A DNA stretch of 64,000 nucleotides, taken from the NCBI GenBank assembly GCA_963653535.1, contig CAVJWU010000001.1:58783-122782 (forward strand). The letters are read 5' to 3'. The stretch's first letter is position 1, and every line of letters starts with the position of its first letter. This stretch comes from UBA3210 sp963653535. GTDB lineage: Bacteria; Bacillota_I; Bacilli_A; RFN20; CAG-449. Below are positions 27,522-38,103 of this stretch, in pieces. A program made the position numbers and the translations under genes. Under the pieces are notes generated by a model, which saw nothing but the letters and a program-made list of their open reading frames with translations, was not told where the DNA came from and searched no databases.

Positions 27522-28904
27522 ATGAAATTTAGTTTAATTAAAGAAAAGGTCAATCATTTCCTCTATGGAGATTATTATCTATATATTCTAAGTGCAATCG
27601 CGTATATATCGTGGGCATTAACTCATTTTACTTCTTTGCCATTTTATTATTTAGGCTATTCTGCTCTTATTGTATTTTTATTAATTTCCTTTATATTCGC
27701 AGAAGATATCTATCCATTTACTCCTTTAATTATGTTTGGAATGATAGTTCTAGAATGTAAAAGCGGTAACTTTGATCAAGATTCTTTACCGATGGCACTT
27801 TATGTTACAACTTTAATTTATATCGTCTTAATGGTGATCTTTGTTATTAAAAATAAGACGAATATCTTTAAAGCTAAATTAAGAAATTCTTTCTTCTTTA
27901 TGGGGATAGTTTGTATTCCAGTCTTATTTATTAATGTAAATACAACTATTGGTTTTACTGGTTATTTATTACCTTTCTTATTAATGGGATATGCGTTATT
28001 ATATGCGATATTTGTTACAGGACATAAAGTAAATCACGATATTAAAAGACATGCATTAATGATTCTTATTTTAATCGGCGTGGTTACAACGTTAGATATG
28101 TTAACATTATTAATTGAATCACAAGTTAGAGATGTTGATTATATGACTTGGGGATCAGGCGGATGGACTAATCGAAATATCGCGGTAGTAAGCGTCAATT
28201 TCGCAATTGGGGCATTATTCTATTTTATAAGTAAGCAACATTCATTAAAAAATATCGTTTTATTAGTTGCTTCTGTTGGTTTCTTATCATTTGGTGTGGC
28301 CTTAAGTTGTTCTCGTGGAGGAGGATTAACTTATTTAATCATTCTTTTCTTATCAGTAATTTATACTACTTTTGTTATTGATAAGAAATATCGTACTTCT
28401 TATTTAATGAGTATGTTTATTATGGTAGTTATACTTTTTGTTATCGCAGCGACTTGTAAAGATGTCACTAATGCATTTATTCATAAGTTTGTTGTAAATA
28501 GAAATGATATTTCTTCTAACCGTTTTGCAATGTGGAAAGAAGGACTCGAAAAATGGTTAAAATCACCTTTTATTGGTGAAGGAATTATTACTACTTATAG
28601 TTATATTAATGGCCAAGGTATATCAATTTATATGTATCATAACGGACCTATTCAAATGTTATGTTCAGGTGGTATTATTGGAGCAATTTGCTATTTATAT
28701 AATAATGGAGAAACAGTTTATTTAATGCTTAAAAATAGACGTTCACCTTATTCAATGTACGCCCTAATTATCTTTATTGGTATGTTTGTTCATTCATTAA
28801 CAGATAATTTATATATTGCTCCTACATATATGTTTTCATTATTTATCATTTTAATGGGACTTGAAAATTCTTCGGACATAAAAAAATTAGACTCTATTAA
28901 CTAG
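27522..28904 (+). CDS. O-antigen ligase/polymerase-like membrane protein
   Basis: A 460-residue membrane protein with about 12 helices. The large loop followed by a helix reads NRFAMWKEGLEKWLKSPFIG and then HNGPIQMLCSGGIIGA, a layout typical of the Wzy_C/WaaL (O-antigen ligase) superfamily, where the G-E-G..HN region carries the glycan donor site. In a Bacillota it would polymerise or attach a surface polysaccharide or teichoic-type glycan (inference). No glycosyltransferases are adjacent. Confidence 0.7.
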   Translation: MKFSLIKEKVNHFLYGDYYLYILSAIAYISWALTHFTSLPFYYLGYSALIVFLLISFIFAEDIYPFTPLIMFGMIVLECKSGNFDQDSLPMALYVTTLIYIVLMVIFVIKNKTNIFKAKLRNSFFFMGIVCIPVLFINVNTTIGFTGYLLPFLLMGYALLYAIFVTGHKVNHDIKRHALMILILIGVVTTLDMLTLLIESQVRDVDYMTWGSGGWTNRNIAVVSVNFAIGALFYFISKQHSLKNIVLLVASVGFLSFGVALSCSRGGGLTYLIILFLSVIYTTFVIDKKYRTSYLMSMFIMVVILFVIAATCKDVTNAFIHKFVVNRNDISSNRFAMWKEGLEKWLKSPFIGEGIITTYSYINGQGISIYMYHNGPIQMLCSGGIIGAICYLYNNGETVYLMLKNRRSPYSMYALIIFIGMFVHSLTDNLYIAPTYMFSLFIILMGLENSSDIKKLDSIN

Positions 28905-28920
28905 GGTCTAATTTTTTTTC
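28886..28920. terminator. Terminator between convergent genes
   Basis: TTAGACTC-tattaacta-GGGTCTAA followed by T8; overlaps the stop codon of the O-antigen-ligase-like gene and faces the end of glnN. Confidence 0.85.
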
Positions 28921-28921
28921 T

Positions 28922-30991
28922 TTATCGATCTACATCAAAGAATAAATCTTTATAAGTAGGATATGTGAAATTAGCTTTAGAGATATCTTTTTCAATGGTA
29001 TCGTAAGAAGCTCTTAATTCTTCCATTAATGGACAAACTTTATGAAGGAGGATTTCGCCTTTCTTTTTAAAATCATCTTCAAGATTTACCTTAACTAATA
29101 ATTCTTCAATGTCATGGATAAGAACTTTTGATTTCTTAATATAACTTGATAAATAAACAATTAAGTCATCATCATCTTCTAAAGCAGTCGCCTTTAAGTC
29201 TCTAATTTCTTTTCTTACGACTGGATTAGCTTCAGAACGAACCATATCAATTAAAGCTTTTGCTTCAATGACTTTCTTTTTAGCATAATCTTCATAGAAA
29301 ACTTCTCCTCTAGAAAGAATTTCTTCTTTAGAAAGGACGTCGTTTCTTGTAAATAAAGCAATTGTATCTTCAGAGGTATAATGTTCGATTGCTTCATAGA
29401 AAGTTCTTATGTTTGGTAAGCCACGAGACTGAGCTTCTTTTACCCAATTTTCTGAATAACCATCGCCAGAGAAGAGGATCTTTTTATGTTTAGAAACTAA
29501 TTCAGCACAAATTTCTAATGCACCTTTTCTAATATCTTGACGGTATTTTAAATTGTCGAGTTTTTCAGCAATTTCTCTTAATTCATCAGCGATAATAGTA
29601 TTTATAGTAATATTTAAATTAGCAGCGTTCATACTTGAACCTAACATTCTAAATTCAAATTTATTGCCGGTAAAAGCAACTGGAGAAGTTCTGTTACGAT
29701 CAGAATTATCGTGTGGTAAATAACTTAATGAAGAGATACCAAAATCTTTTAATTTATTTTTCTTAAAATCAGTTGGTGCATCGTTAGTAATAGAATTTAA
29801 TACTTCTTCTACAACATCACCTAGATAAATAGAAACGATAGCTGGAGGAGCTTCGTTAGCGCCTAATCGATAATCGTTTCCTGGATTAGAAGCACATAAT
29901 CTAATAAGTTCAGGATGTTTATCTACTCCAGCGATAATTGCAGAAACGAAAGTTAAGAATTGAATATTTTCATGTGGGTTTTTACCTGGATCTAATAAGT
30001 TAGTTCCTGTATCAGTAATTAATGAATAGTTATTATGTTTACCTGATCCATTAACACCTTTATATGGTTTTTCAGCAAGTAAACATACAAAGTCATGTTT
30101 TAAAGCAACACGAGTAAGAACATCCATAATTATGTTATTTTGATCGATTGCGATATTTGAGTTAGCGAAAATGCAAGCTAATTCGAATTGACCAGGAGCT
30201 ACTTCGTTATGTTCTGATTTAGCATAAATTCCAAGTTCCCATAATTCTTTATTAACATCATCCATGAAGGCTTTAACACGAGTTGGAATTAAACCTAAAT
30301 AGTGATCTTCAAGTTCTTGACCTTTAGGAGGTAAAGAACCGATTAAGGTTGTGCCGGTTAAAACTAGATCAGAACGTTTCATAAAGTCGTGACGATCGAC
30401 TAAGAAATATTCTTGTTCTAATCCAACTGAAGGATAAACTGATGTACAATCTTTATCACCAAATAAATTGACGATTTTAGTTGCTTCTTTACTAACAGCA
30501 TCCATTGATTTTAATAATGGTTCTTTCATATCGAGAGATTCACCATTATAAGAAACGAAAATGGTTGGAATACATAAAATATTATCTTTAATAAATGCTG
30601 GAGAAGTACAATCCCAATATGTATAACCACGAGCTTCAAATGTCGCTCTTAAGCCTCCGGAAGGGAAGGAAGAAGCATCTGGTTCCCCTTTAATTAAATT
30701 TTTACCAGAAAACTTCATGATTGGTTGGCCTTCTTTCATATCGATGAAGGCATCGTGCTTTTCAGCAGTAGTTCCAGTAAGAGGTTGGAACCAGTGAGTA
30801 AAATGAGTACAACCTTTTTCAATTGCCCATTCTTTCATGGCGTGCGCGATTGCATCGGCTGTGACTCTATCTAATGCGTCAGTTTTGTTTTTTGTTTTTT
30901 CCCATTTTGAAAAGACTGGTGAAGGTAATTTGACTTTCATGACTTGTTCGTCAAACAACTTATCACCAAATGTAATATCATTTATTTTCAT
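28922..30991 (-). CDS. glnN: Glutamine synthetase type III
   Basis: A 689-residue GSIII, which condenses ammonia and glutamate to glutamine at the cost of ATP. Family hallmarks are KGVNGSGKHNNYSL (ATP/glutamate site), RNRTSPVAFTGNKFEFRMLG and VGLEQEYFLVDR (metal-binding Glu). The length matches GSIII, much longer than GSI. The ribosome binding site GGGGG lies 7 bases before the ATG. It is divergent from trkA across about 230 bases of AT-rich DNA; a TATATT in the minus orientation is a likely -10 box. I saw no clear GlnR/TnrA site. Confidence 0.95.
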   Translation of the reverse strand: MKINDITFGDKLFDEQVMKVKLPSPVFSKWEKTKNKTDALDRVTADAIAHAMKEWAIEKGCTHFTHWFQPLTGTTAEKHDAFIDMKEGQPIMKFSGKNLIKGEPDASSFPSGGLRATFEARGYTYWDCTSPAFIKDNILCIPTIFVSYNGESLDMKEPLLKSMDAVSKEATKIVNLFGDKDCTSVYPSVGLEQEYFLVDRHDFMKRSDLVLTGTTLIGSLPPKGQELEDHYLGLIPTRVKAFMDDVNKELWELGIYAKSEHNEVAPGQFELACIFANSNIAIDQNNIIMDVLTRVALKHDFVCLLAEKPYKGVNGSGKHNNYSLITDTGTNLLDPGKNPHENIQFLTFVSAIIAGVDKHPELIRLCASNPGNDYRLGANEAPPAIVSIYLGDVVEEVLNSITNDAPTDFKKNKLKDFGISSLSYLPHDNSDRNRTSPVAFTGNKFEFRMLGSSMNAANLNITINTIIADELREIAEKLDNLKYRQDIRKGALEICAELVSKHKKILFSGDGYSENWVKEAQSRGLPNIRTFYEAIEHYTSEDTIALFTRNDVLSKEEILSRGEVFYEDYAKKKVIEAKALIDMVRSEANPVVRKEIRDLKATALEDDDDLIVYLSSYIKKSKVLIHDIEELLVKVNLEDDFKKKGEILLHKVCPLMEELRASYDTIEKDISKANFTYPTYKDLFFDVDR

Positions 30992-31227
30992 AACTTGTCC
31001 CCCTGAATTACGATAGAAATATATAAGATAAAGAGAATAAAATCAATAAAAATATCTAAACTTTGAATTTTTTTGCGTATTACATAAATAAAAATCAAAT
31101 ATTTCTTTAAAAAGCTGAATTTTAATCGAATGAATATATAAGCGCTTTAAATATTTTATATAAGCGAAATAATAGAATCTTGCTTTTGTTTATGTTATAT
31201 TAAGAACAATTGATATTGAGGTGCAAT

Positions 31228-32583
31228 ATGAAGATTGTCATTATTGGAATTGGTAAATTAGGAAAACTCTTAACAAAAAACTTTTCTTTAGATAAACATG
31301 ATATTACGGTTATTGATCGTCATCAAGAAATCGTTGAAGATATCGTCAATGAATTTGATGTCATGGGCTATACTGGTAATGGAGCGAGCTTAAATGCGTT
31401 AACAGAAGCTCATTGCGCCAACGCTGATTTATTAATAGCTTGTACATCCGATGATGAATTGAATATTCTTAGCTGTGTCGTAGCTAAGAAAATCGGTATT
31501 AAACAAACAATTGCGCGAGTAAGAAATCCTGAATATACTTCGCAAGTTTCTACGATGTCGCAAGAATTAAATATTTCTTTTACAGTTAATCCTGAACTAG
31601 ATGCTGCGAGTGAAATTAGTCGAATCTTACGTTTCCCTAGTGCGATTAAGATGGAAACTTTTGCAAATAATAAAGTTGATCTAGCAGAGATAAAAATTGA
31701 ACCTTCATCTCATTTAGTAAATAAATCATTAAAAGATATAAGAGAAAAATATCCTTTTAGCGTGCTTGTCTGCGCGGTAAAAAGAGATGATAAGGTTTAT
31801 ATTCCTAAAGGTAATTTCGTTTTAAGAGAAAATGATAATATCTATTTAATGGCGGATTCAAATGAAATTGTTAATATTTTTAAAAGATTAAATATCTATA
31901 AACAAAAACTTAAAACAACAATGCTTATCGGTGGTAGTAAGATTTCTTATTATCTCGCTAAAGATTTAATTGCTTCTGGAATTGATGTCAAGATTATCGA
32001 ACGTAATGAAGATAAATGCGAAGAACTTGCTTCTTTATTACCTCAAGCGACCATCATTAATAGTGATGCGACTAATCACGAAGTTCTTCTCGAAGAAGGA
32101 TTACAAACGGTTGATTCAGTTGTTACATTAACTGGAATGGATGAAACGAATATTATTGTTTCAACTTATTGTAAACAACAAAATGTCGATAAAATTATTA
32201 CCAAAGTAAATAATGAAAATTATAGTAGTATCGTTGGAGCGATGGGACTAGAAAGTGTTATTTCACCTCGTGAAATTTCTTGTGATATGATCACTCGTTA
32301 TGTTAGAGGTATGGAAACAGGCCATGGTTCAGAATTTAAAACGCTTTATCGTCTTGTTAATAACCAAATTGAAGCATTAGAATTTTATATACCTCGTGAA
32401 ACTTCATATACTGGTATTCCTTTAAAAGATTTAAGACTTAAACCTAATGTATTACTTGCATGCATTATTCGTGAAGATAATGTCATTATTCCAAGTGGTA
32501 AAGATTTTATTATGCCAAATGATTCAGTAATTATTTTTGCGACTTACTCAAATATTAAAGATGTGGAGGATATTATTGCCTAA
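31228..32583 (+). CDS. trkA: Potassium uptake regulatory subunit TrkA
   Basis: A 451-residue cytosolic RCK protein that gates the TrkH channel in response to nucleotides. A TTG at 31210 extends the frame, but GAGGTG (31218-31223) is the ribosome binding site for the ATG at 31228, giving the family N-terminus MKIVIIGIGKLGK. Two TrkA_N/TrkA_C repeats are present: the first has an intact dinucleotide loop (GIGKLG), while the second (LIGGSKISYYLA) has lost the G-x-G-x-x-G pattern. It overlaps trkH by one base (TAATG). Confidence 0.9.
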   Translation: MKIVIIGIGKLGKLLTKNFSLDKHDITVIDRHQEIVEDIVNEFDVMGYTGNGASLNALTEAHCANADLLIACTSDDELNILSCVVAKKIGIKQTIARVRNPEYTSQVSTMSQELNISFTVNPELDAASEISRILRFPSAIKMETFANNKVDLAEIKIEPSSHLVNKSLKDIREKYPFSVLVCAVKRDDKVYIPKGNFVLRENDNIYLMADSNEIVNIFKRLNIYKQKLKTTMLIGGSKISYYLAKDLIASGIDVKIIERNEDKCEELASLLPQATIINSDATNHEVLLEEGLQTVDSVVTLTGMDETNIIVSTYCKQQNVDKIITKVNNENYSSIVGAMGLESVISPREISCDMITRYVRGMETGHGSEFKTLYRLVNNQIEALEFYIPRETSYTGIPLKDLRLKPNVLLACIIREDNVIIPSGKDFIMPNDSVIIFATYSNIKDVEDIIA

Positions 32584-34037
32584 TGAACTACCGCATGATT
32601 TTTAATATTATTGGTAATATTTTAAAAGTTATAGGTATTATGCTTTTAGTACCAGTAATTATCGCTTTAATATATCAAGAGAGTTTAAGAAATATTTTGT
32701 CCTTTGGTTTAACTGCGCTCGGCAGTTTTGCGATTGGATTCTTACTCAGCTTTAAAAAACCTAAAAATTTAAACTTCTACGCGAAAGAAGGACTAGTTAT
32801 TGTCGGATTATCTTGGTTTATCATTTCTTTAGTAGGATGTTTACCTTTAATTATTAATGGCGATATTCCTAACTTTTTTGATGCCTTTTTTGAAGTTGTT
32901 TCCGGTTTTACTACAACAGGAGCGACAGTTCTTAGCGATATTGATTCTCTAGCTAAATCAAGTATCTTCTATCGTTCCTTTACCCATTGGTTAGGAGGTA
33001 TGGGAGTATTAGTTTTCGTCTTAGCTTTCTTACCAAGTAACGCACAAAATATCCATCTGTTAAGAGCGGAATCTCCTGGTCCACAAGTTGGAAAACTTGT
33101 TTCAAAAATTAAATTAACTGCGACAATTTTATATATTATATATGCAGTTTTAACTTTAATTGAAGTTATTTTCCTTCTCTGCGGAGGTATGCCCCTATTT
33201 GATAGCATCGTCAATTCTTTAGCGACAGCTGGTACTGGTGGATTTAGCATGAACAATGCCGGAATTGGAGGATATTCTGTTTATTCACAAGTAGTTATCG
33301 CCGTATTTATGTTAATCTTTGGGGTTAACTTTAATTTATATTATTTTGCTTTGATCGGTCACGTTAAACAAGCCCTTAAATCGGAAGAATTAAGATGGTA
33401 TTTAATTATTGTCTTTTTAGCGACTAGTTTAATTACGCTTGATTTAACTTTATACAACAATTTAAGCGTAAATCTTGGCTTTATGACTAACTTAAAAAAT
33501 GCTTTCTTCCAAGTTACTTCGATTATAACTACTACAGGATTTTCAACGGTTGACTTTAATTATTGGCCAATATTCTCTCAAACAATTTTATTAATATTAA
33601 TCTTTATTGGAGGTTGTGCAGGTTCAACTGCTGGTGGTATTAAAGTATCACGTTTTGTTATTTTTATTAAAACAATTAACCAAAATATAAAAAAGATGAT
33701 TCATCCTCATTCAGTTTCAACTATTACTTTTGAAGGACAAAAGGTTGAAAAAGGGGTTCAAGACGGAGTAAGTGCTTATTTTGGAACAATCTTTATCCTA
33801 TTTTTATTATCAACAATTTTAATTAGTATTGATGGTTACGATATAACGACAAACATCAGCGCAGTTGCAACATGTATTAATAACGTTGGTCCGGGCTTAA
33901 ATGTCGTTGGACCTACTGGTAACTTTGGAGGATTTTCTTCATTTAGTAAAATGGTGTTAATATTCGATATGATTATCGGTCGACTTGAAATTTATCCTGT
34001 ACTTGTCTTATTCCATATAAGTACGTGGAAAAAATAA
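32583..34037 (+). CDS. trkH: Potassium uptake channel subunit TrkH
   Basis: A 484-residue SKT-family potassium transporter. Four pore loops carry the filter glycines: TTTGAT, GTGGFS, TTTGFS and NNVGPG, each in the expected MPM repeat. The N-terminal two helices precede the first repeat. Translation is coupled to trkA through a TAATG overlap, and the Na/Pi cotransporter gene follows after 13 bases. Confidence 0.95.
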   Translation: MNYRMIFNIIGNILKVIGIMLLVPVIIALIYQESLRNILSFGLTALGSFAIGFLLSFKKPKNLNFYAKEGLVIVGLSWFIISLVGCLPLIINGDIPNFFDAFFEVVSGFTTTGATVLSDIDSLAKSSIFYRSFTHWLGGMGVLVFVLAFLPSNAQNIHLLRAESPGPQVGKLVSKIKLTATILYIIYAVLTLIEVIFLLCGGMPLFDSIVNSLATAGTGGFSMNNAGIGGYSVYSQVVIAVFMLIFGVNFNLYYFALIGHVKQALKSEELRWYLIIVFLATSLITLDLTLYNNLSVNLGFMTNLKNAFFQVTSIITTTGFSTVDFNYWPIFSQTILLILIFIGGCAGSTAGGIKVSRFVIFIKTINQNIKKMIHPHSVSTITFEGQKVEKGVQDGVSAYFGTIFILFLLSTILISIDGYDITTNISAVATCINNVGPGLNVVGPTGNFGGFSSFSKMVLIFDMIIGRLEIYPVLVLFHISTWKK

Positions 34038-34050
34038 TTGGGGGAAGAAT

Positions 34051-35796
34051 ATGGAAATAGCAAAATATGTATTAATGTTTTTAGGAGGGTTAGGAGCTTT
34101 ACTTATCGGCATGAAGATTTTCTCAGAGACAATTGAGAAAATGTGCGGTAAATTCTTAACTAAATTATTTGATAAAACGACTAAAAATAAATTTATGGGG
34201 GTTGGAATTGGTTGTTTAACTACGGCGATGATTCAATCTTCTGGTGCGACGACTGTCATGGTTGTCGGTTTAGCTAACTCTGGTATTTTACCTTTAGCCG
34301 CGGCCACTTCAATTATTATTGGGGCAAATATCGGTACGACTATTACCGCTCAAATCGCTGCAATATCAACTTTAGGTCAATCAGCGGTTTCGATCGGTGT
34401 CGTCTGTATGTCAGTTACGGCTGTTGGAATGTTTATGCAAATGATTGCTAAATCAAGAAAATGGAAAGATATTGGTTACGCGATCGCTAGTTTTGGTCTT
34501 ATTTTCTTAGGACTAGAAATCATGTCTATTTCCATCGGTAAAGTTACTTTAAATGATTCATTAGAAGTTATTTCTGGCAGCGGACTTTTAGGAGTTAATC
34601 TTGGAGGAAAAGATTACGTATATTATTACGTTCAAAACGTATTTAATTCGGTTAGTAATCCTTTCTTACTTCTTTTAATTGGTCTTGCTCTTACCGCGGC
34701 TATGCAATCTTCTTCGGCATTAACGACTGTCTTAGTTTCGATGGTTACGGCTGGACTAGTTGTTGGAGGTGGAGGAGATGGAGTAATCTATGTCTTACTT
34801 GGATCAAATATCGGTTCTTGTGTTACAGCATTAATTTCTTCCATTGGTACTTCTTGTAATGCTCGTAGAGCTTCGATGATTCACCTTCTATTCAATGTTG
34901 GAGGAGCAATTATCTTCATGGTTATATTGCTCATCTTAAATTTATTTAATTTATCTTTTATGGATTTAACATTCGGAAGATGGTTTTCTTTTTCACCAGC
35001 TTTACAAGTATCAATGTTTCATACTTTCTTTAATGTTGTGGCTTGTATTATATTCTTACCATTTACTAAATATTTAGAAAAACTTGCTTGCCTTCTTGTT
35101 AGAGATAAGAAAAATGATGTTCCTAATAAATCTCATTTAGTTTATACTGATCGACGTTTATTACGCGCTAACCCATCATTAACCTTATCTCAATTAAGAA
35201 AAGAAACGATGAATTTCGCTCAAGAATCTATGGATACATTAAATATTGCTTTAGAAGATTTCTTAACTAAAACAAAAGAACATTCAAAAGAAGTCAGTGA
35301 TAAAATTGATGATCAAAATGAATATTCTAATGAAATCCTTTCTTTATTAACTAGACTTTCATCTGTTAGTGAACTTTCAAAAGAAGATGCACATGATTTG
35401 ACCGATCTTCACCATGTTATTTCTGACGTATTAAGAATTACCGAAGTTAGCGATAATGTTTTAAAATACACAGAAAAACAAATTGATAAAGATTTACATT
35501 TCTCTAAGGGAGTTGATGAACAAATTAGAGAAATGTTTAAAAAAGTTGAAGCTTTATATGATGTAACTAAAGTTTGCTATCTTGATAAAAATAAGAATTT
35601 ATTAACGAAAGTAGATAAATTAGAAGATGAAATTGATAATTGTCGTTCCACTTTATTAAATCAACATATCGAAAGATTAACTAAAGGTTTATGTGAATAT
35701 AGTAATATTTCAATATTTGTTAATTTAATTTCTAATTTAGAACGTGTCGGCGACCATTTACATTACATCGCTCACACTGTAGATGAAGGAGAATAA
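34051..35796 (+). CDS. Na+/phosphate cotransporter with PhoU-like tail
   Basis: A 581-residue NptA/YjbB-type transporter. Two inverted repeats each hold the QSS motif (TTAMIQSSGATTVMVVGLAN and AAMQSSSALTTVLVSM) that coordinates sodium and phosphate. The C-terminal 190 residues are a helical PhoU-like domain (RRLLRANPSLTLSQLRKE, NLERVGDHLHYIAH). It likely imports or exports phosphate using the sodium gradient. Its last bases overlap the ribosome binding site of galK. Confidence 0.9.
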   Translation: MEIAKYVLMFLGGLGALLIGMKIFSETIEKMCGKFLTKLFDKTTKNKFMGVGIGCLTTAMIQSSGATTVMVVGLANSGILPLAAATSIIIGANIGTTITAQIAAISTLGQSAVSIGVVCMSVTAVGMFMQMIAKSRKWKDIGYAIASFGLIFLGLEIMSISIGKVTLNDSLEVISGSGLLGVNLGGKDYVYYYVQNVFNSVSNPFLLLLIGLALTAAMQSSSALTTVLVSMVTAGLVVGGGGDGVIYVLLGSNIGSCVTALISSIGTSCNARRASMIHLLFNVGGAIIFMVILLILNLFNLSFMDLTFGRWFSFSPALQVSMFHTFFNVVACIIFLPFTKYLEKLACLLVRDKKNDVPNKSHLVYTDRRLLRANPSLTLSQLRKETMNFAQESMDTLNIALEDFLTKTKEHSKEVSDKIDDQNEYSNEILSLLTRLSSVSELSKEDAHDLTDLHHVISDVLRITEVSDNVLKYTEKQIDKDLHFSKGVDEQIREMFKKVEALYDVTKVCYLDKNKNLLTKVDKLEDEIDNCRSTLLNQHIERLTKGLCEYSNISIFVNLISNLERVGDHLHYIAHTVDEGE

Positions 35797-35800
35797 TCAT

Positions 35801-37060
35801 ATGGAAGAAAAGAAAGCTCGCTCAAAAAGTTTTTTTAGAAAAGCAAATACAATTATCGATCAATACAAAAAATTCTATAAAGAAGAACCAACTGATTGTT
35901 TTTCTTCTCCGGGAAGAATTGAAATTTTAGGAAATCATACTGACCATAATAATGGCCTAGTCATGGTTAGTTCAATTGATTTATCGATTATGGCGGTTGC
36001 GAGAAAAAATGATAGTGAATTTGTTTCATATGCATCAAGTGAATTTCCTTCAATAAAAATTAATATTAATGATTTAACTTTTAAAGAAGAAGAAAAAGGT
36101 AATTCCACTTCTTTAATTAAAGGAATTCTTTTTAGAATGAAAGAATTAGGTTATTCTATCGGAGGAGTAAATATCTACGCGATATCAACTATTTATCGTG
36201 GTGCTGGTATTTCTTCAAGCGCAGCTTTTGAAGTTTTAATCGCGAAGATTTTATCTTATTATTACAATAACGATGAAATTAAAAGAGTCGAACTTGCGAA
36301 AATTGCTCAATACGCGGAATCTACTTATTTTGGTAAACCTTGTGGTTTATTAGATCAAATGGGAATTGCTCTTGGCGCGATTAATTATATTGATTTTAAA
36401 AATCCTGATCGTCCATATATAAAACATTTATCTTCTCCAGTAGTAAATTATGATTTAATTTTAGTTAATACCTTAGGTAGCCATTCTAAATTAACTCCTT
36501 TATTTAGTAAAATACGTGAAGATATGTCTTCTTTATCGGCTTATTTTAATAAAACTACTTTAAGAGAAGTTGGAGGAAGAGACTATTTTAGTAAAGAACA
36601 TGAATTAAAAGAAAAATTCTCTAATGATGTTTTCTTAAGAGGAAAACATTATTTTGATGAAAATAATCGTGTTAGAAGAGCTTTAAAAGCTTGTGAAAAC
36701 AATGATGAATTAACATTTTTAAAATGTATTAATGAATCAGGAGAATCATCTTTTTATCAACTAAAAAATTGTTATGTTGAAAATGAAAATGAAGCTTTAC
36801 CACAAGCGCTATTATTTACTAAAGAATTCCTTCAAGGTAAAGGAGCTTCACGCCTTAACGGGGGAGGTTTTGCTGGAACAATGACTTGCTTCTGCCCAAA
36901 AGAAAGAAGTGAAGAATATATATCGATAATGGAACAAAAATTTGGTAAAGGTAATGTTAAAAAGATTGCTTTAACTCGCCACGGAACTCGAAGAGTTTGT
37001 TCAGTTGAAGAAATAGTTAATGATGAAGAAATGCAAAAAGAAATAAAGGAAAATAAATAA
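35801..37060 (+). CDS. galK: Galactokinase
   Basis: A 419-residue GHMP kinase. The substrate motif GRIEILGNHTDHNNG (galactokinase signature variant GRxNxIGEHTDYNxG), the ATP loop GAGISSSAAFEV and motif 3 RLNGGGFAGTM are present. The frame opens at an ATG at 35783 but GGAG at 35788-35791 lies 9 bases before the ATG at 35801, which is taken as the start. It phosphorylates galactose in the Leloir pathway; galT and galE are not in the window. The stop overlaps the next start (TAATG). Confidence 0.85.
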   Translation: MEEKKARSKSFFRKANTIIDQYKKFYKEEPTDCFSSPGRIEILGNHTDHNNGLVMVSSIDLSIMAVARKNDSEFVSYASSEFPSIKININDLTFKEEEKGNSTSLIKGILFRMKELGYSIGGVNIYAISTIYRGAGISSSAAFEVLIAKILSYYYNNDEIKRVELAKIAQYAESTYFGKPCGLLDQMGIALGAINYIDFKNPDRPYIKHLSSPVVNYDLILVNTLGSHSKLTPLFSKIREDMSSLSAYFNKTTLREVGGRDYFSKEHELKEKFSNDVFLRGKHYFDENNRVRRALKACENNDELTFLKCINESGESSFYQLKNCYVENENEALPQALLFTKEFLQGKGASRLNGGGFAGTMTCFCPKERSEEYISIMEQKFGKGNVKKIALTRHGTRRVCSVEEIVNDEEMQKEIKENK

Positions 37061-37362
37061 TGGAAAAAGAAGAATACGTAAAAGAATTTATTAAAGTTAT
37101 TAACGCTCAAGAAGAAGATAAAATCTATCGTTTTTTTACTAGAAATAGTTCTATTTACCTTATAAATCAAGATAAAGAATTAGATTTAGGAGAATTAGTA
37201 ACTTATTTAAAAGAAAATTATTTTGGTAAAGAAATAATAATTAATCGTGAACTTAAATCAAAAGTTTGTAATAAACTCGAAACAAAAGTTGAAAATAAAG
37301 ATGTCTCCTTCTATTTTGAAATTAAAGATCGTCGTATATTTCGACTTGAAATATTAGATTAA
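37060..37362 (+). CDS. Small protein of unknown function, possibly NTF2-like
   Basis: A 100-residue soluble protein whose start overlaps the galK stop by one base. The layout helix-helix-then-strands (YVKEFIKVINAQEEDKIYRF ... VSFYFEIKDRRIFRLEIL) resembles the NTF2-like fold, but similarity is weak. It may modulate galK or simply be the last gene of the trk-galK unit. Followed by a terminator. Confidence 0.55.
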   Translation: MEKEEYVKEFIKVINAQEEDKIYRFFTRNSSIYLINQDKELDLGELVTYLKENYFGKEIIINRELKSKVCNKLETKVENKDVSFYFEIKDRRIFRLEILD

Positions 37363-37385
37363 GCCTTCGGGCTTTTTCTTTTTAG
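37362..37385 (+). terminator. Intrinsic terminator ending the trkA-to-37362 unit
   Basis: AGCC-ttc-GGGCT followed by TTTTCTTTTT, directly at the stop codon. Confidence 0.75.
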
Positions 37386-37430
37386 GATTTTTATTAAATT
37401 CACCACATTATATTTATAGAGGTGAATTTT

Positions 37431-38087
37431 ATGATAGATGTAACAAAATTAATAAGTATCGTTTCTTCTCTTAATAATAAACGATATGGTGAATTATCTA
37501 ATAAGATGAAAGAAAATATAAAATATATTTTTTATGACATTCAAGATAGTGATTTAATAAATGCTTATATAAACGAAGATGAAAAAGCAAATTTATATAT
37601 TGTTATTCATTCTAAGGAAAAGAAAGTAAACCTGATAGTAAAAGAAAATTCATATCTTTATGAAGAAAATTATTATGATTTCTTTTCTTTTTTAACGAAA
37701 AATAATATTTCTACTCCTGTTCTTAGAATCTTCTCTTATTATCATTTTTGTTTAGTTACTAAAATTAATCAAAGAATTAAATTAGACAAAAAAGAAATCT
37801 TACATGAATATCGAACTTATATTTCGTTAGTTAATGAAGAATTAAATAAAGAAGAAAACTTAAAAAGAATAATTGCCCATTTCTTTAATGATGAAAAAGA
37901 ACAAACATATATTTATTTCTATCACGTCAATAAAATATTTTGTTTTGAAGATTTATATTCCTTTATTAAAGAAGGAAAGAAAAAAGATGAAGTTATTCAC
38001 TTTGGTACATTAGAATATAAACCTAATTTATTACGATTAAATAAGGCATTTTATGATTATTCAAAAATTAAGATTAATTTAAAATGA
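37431..38087 (+). CDS. Soluble protein of unknown function
   Basis: A 218-residue protein rich in Lys, Glu, Tyr and Phe without signal peptide or membrane helix. A GTG at 37422 lies inside the ribosome binding site AGAGGTG (37418-37424), so the ATG at 37431 is the start. It ends in TGA, evidence that TGA is a stop codon here. No motif recognised. Alone between a terminator and the next promoter. Confidence 0.6.
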   Translation: MIDVTKLISIVSSLNNKRYGELSNKMKENIKYIFYDIQDSDLINAYINEDEKANLYIVIHSKEKKVNLIVKENSYLYEENYYDFFSFLTKNNISTPVLRIFSYYHFCLVTKINQRIKLDKKEILHEYRTYISLVNEELNKEENLKRIIAHFFNDEKEQTYIYFYHVNKIFCFEDLYSFIKEGKKKDEVIHFGTLEYKPNLLRLNKAFYDYSKIKINLK

Positions 38088-38103
38088 GTAAAGTTTACTT
38101 AAA

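Noticed and set aside
31141..31155. AAGCGCTTTAAAT upstream of trkA as a cre site
   Set aside because: Mismatches at conserved positions and no supporting promoter placement; too weak to list.
36832..37170. 112-residue minus-strand frame spanning the galK end
   Set aside because: Antisense to galK and the next gene, which overlap properly on the plus strand.
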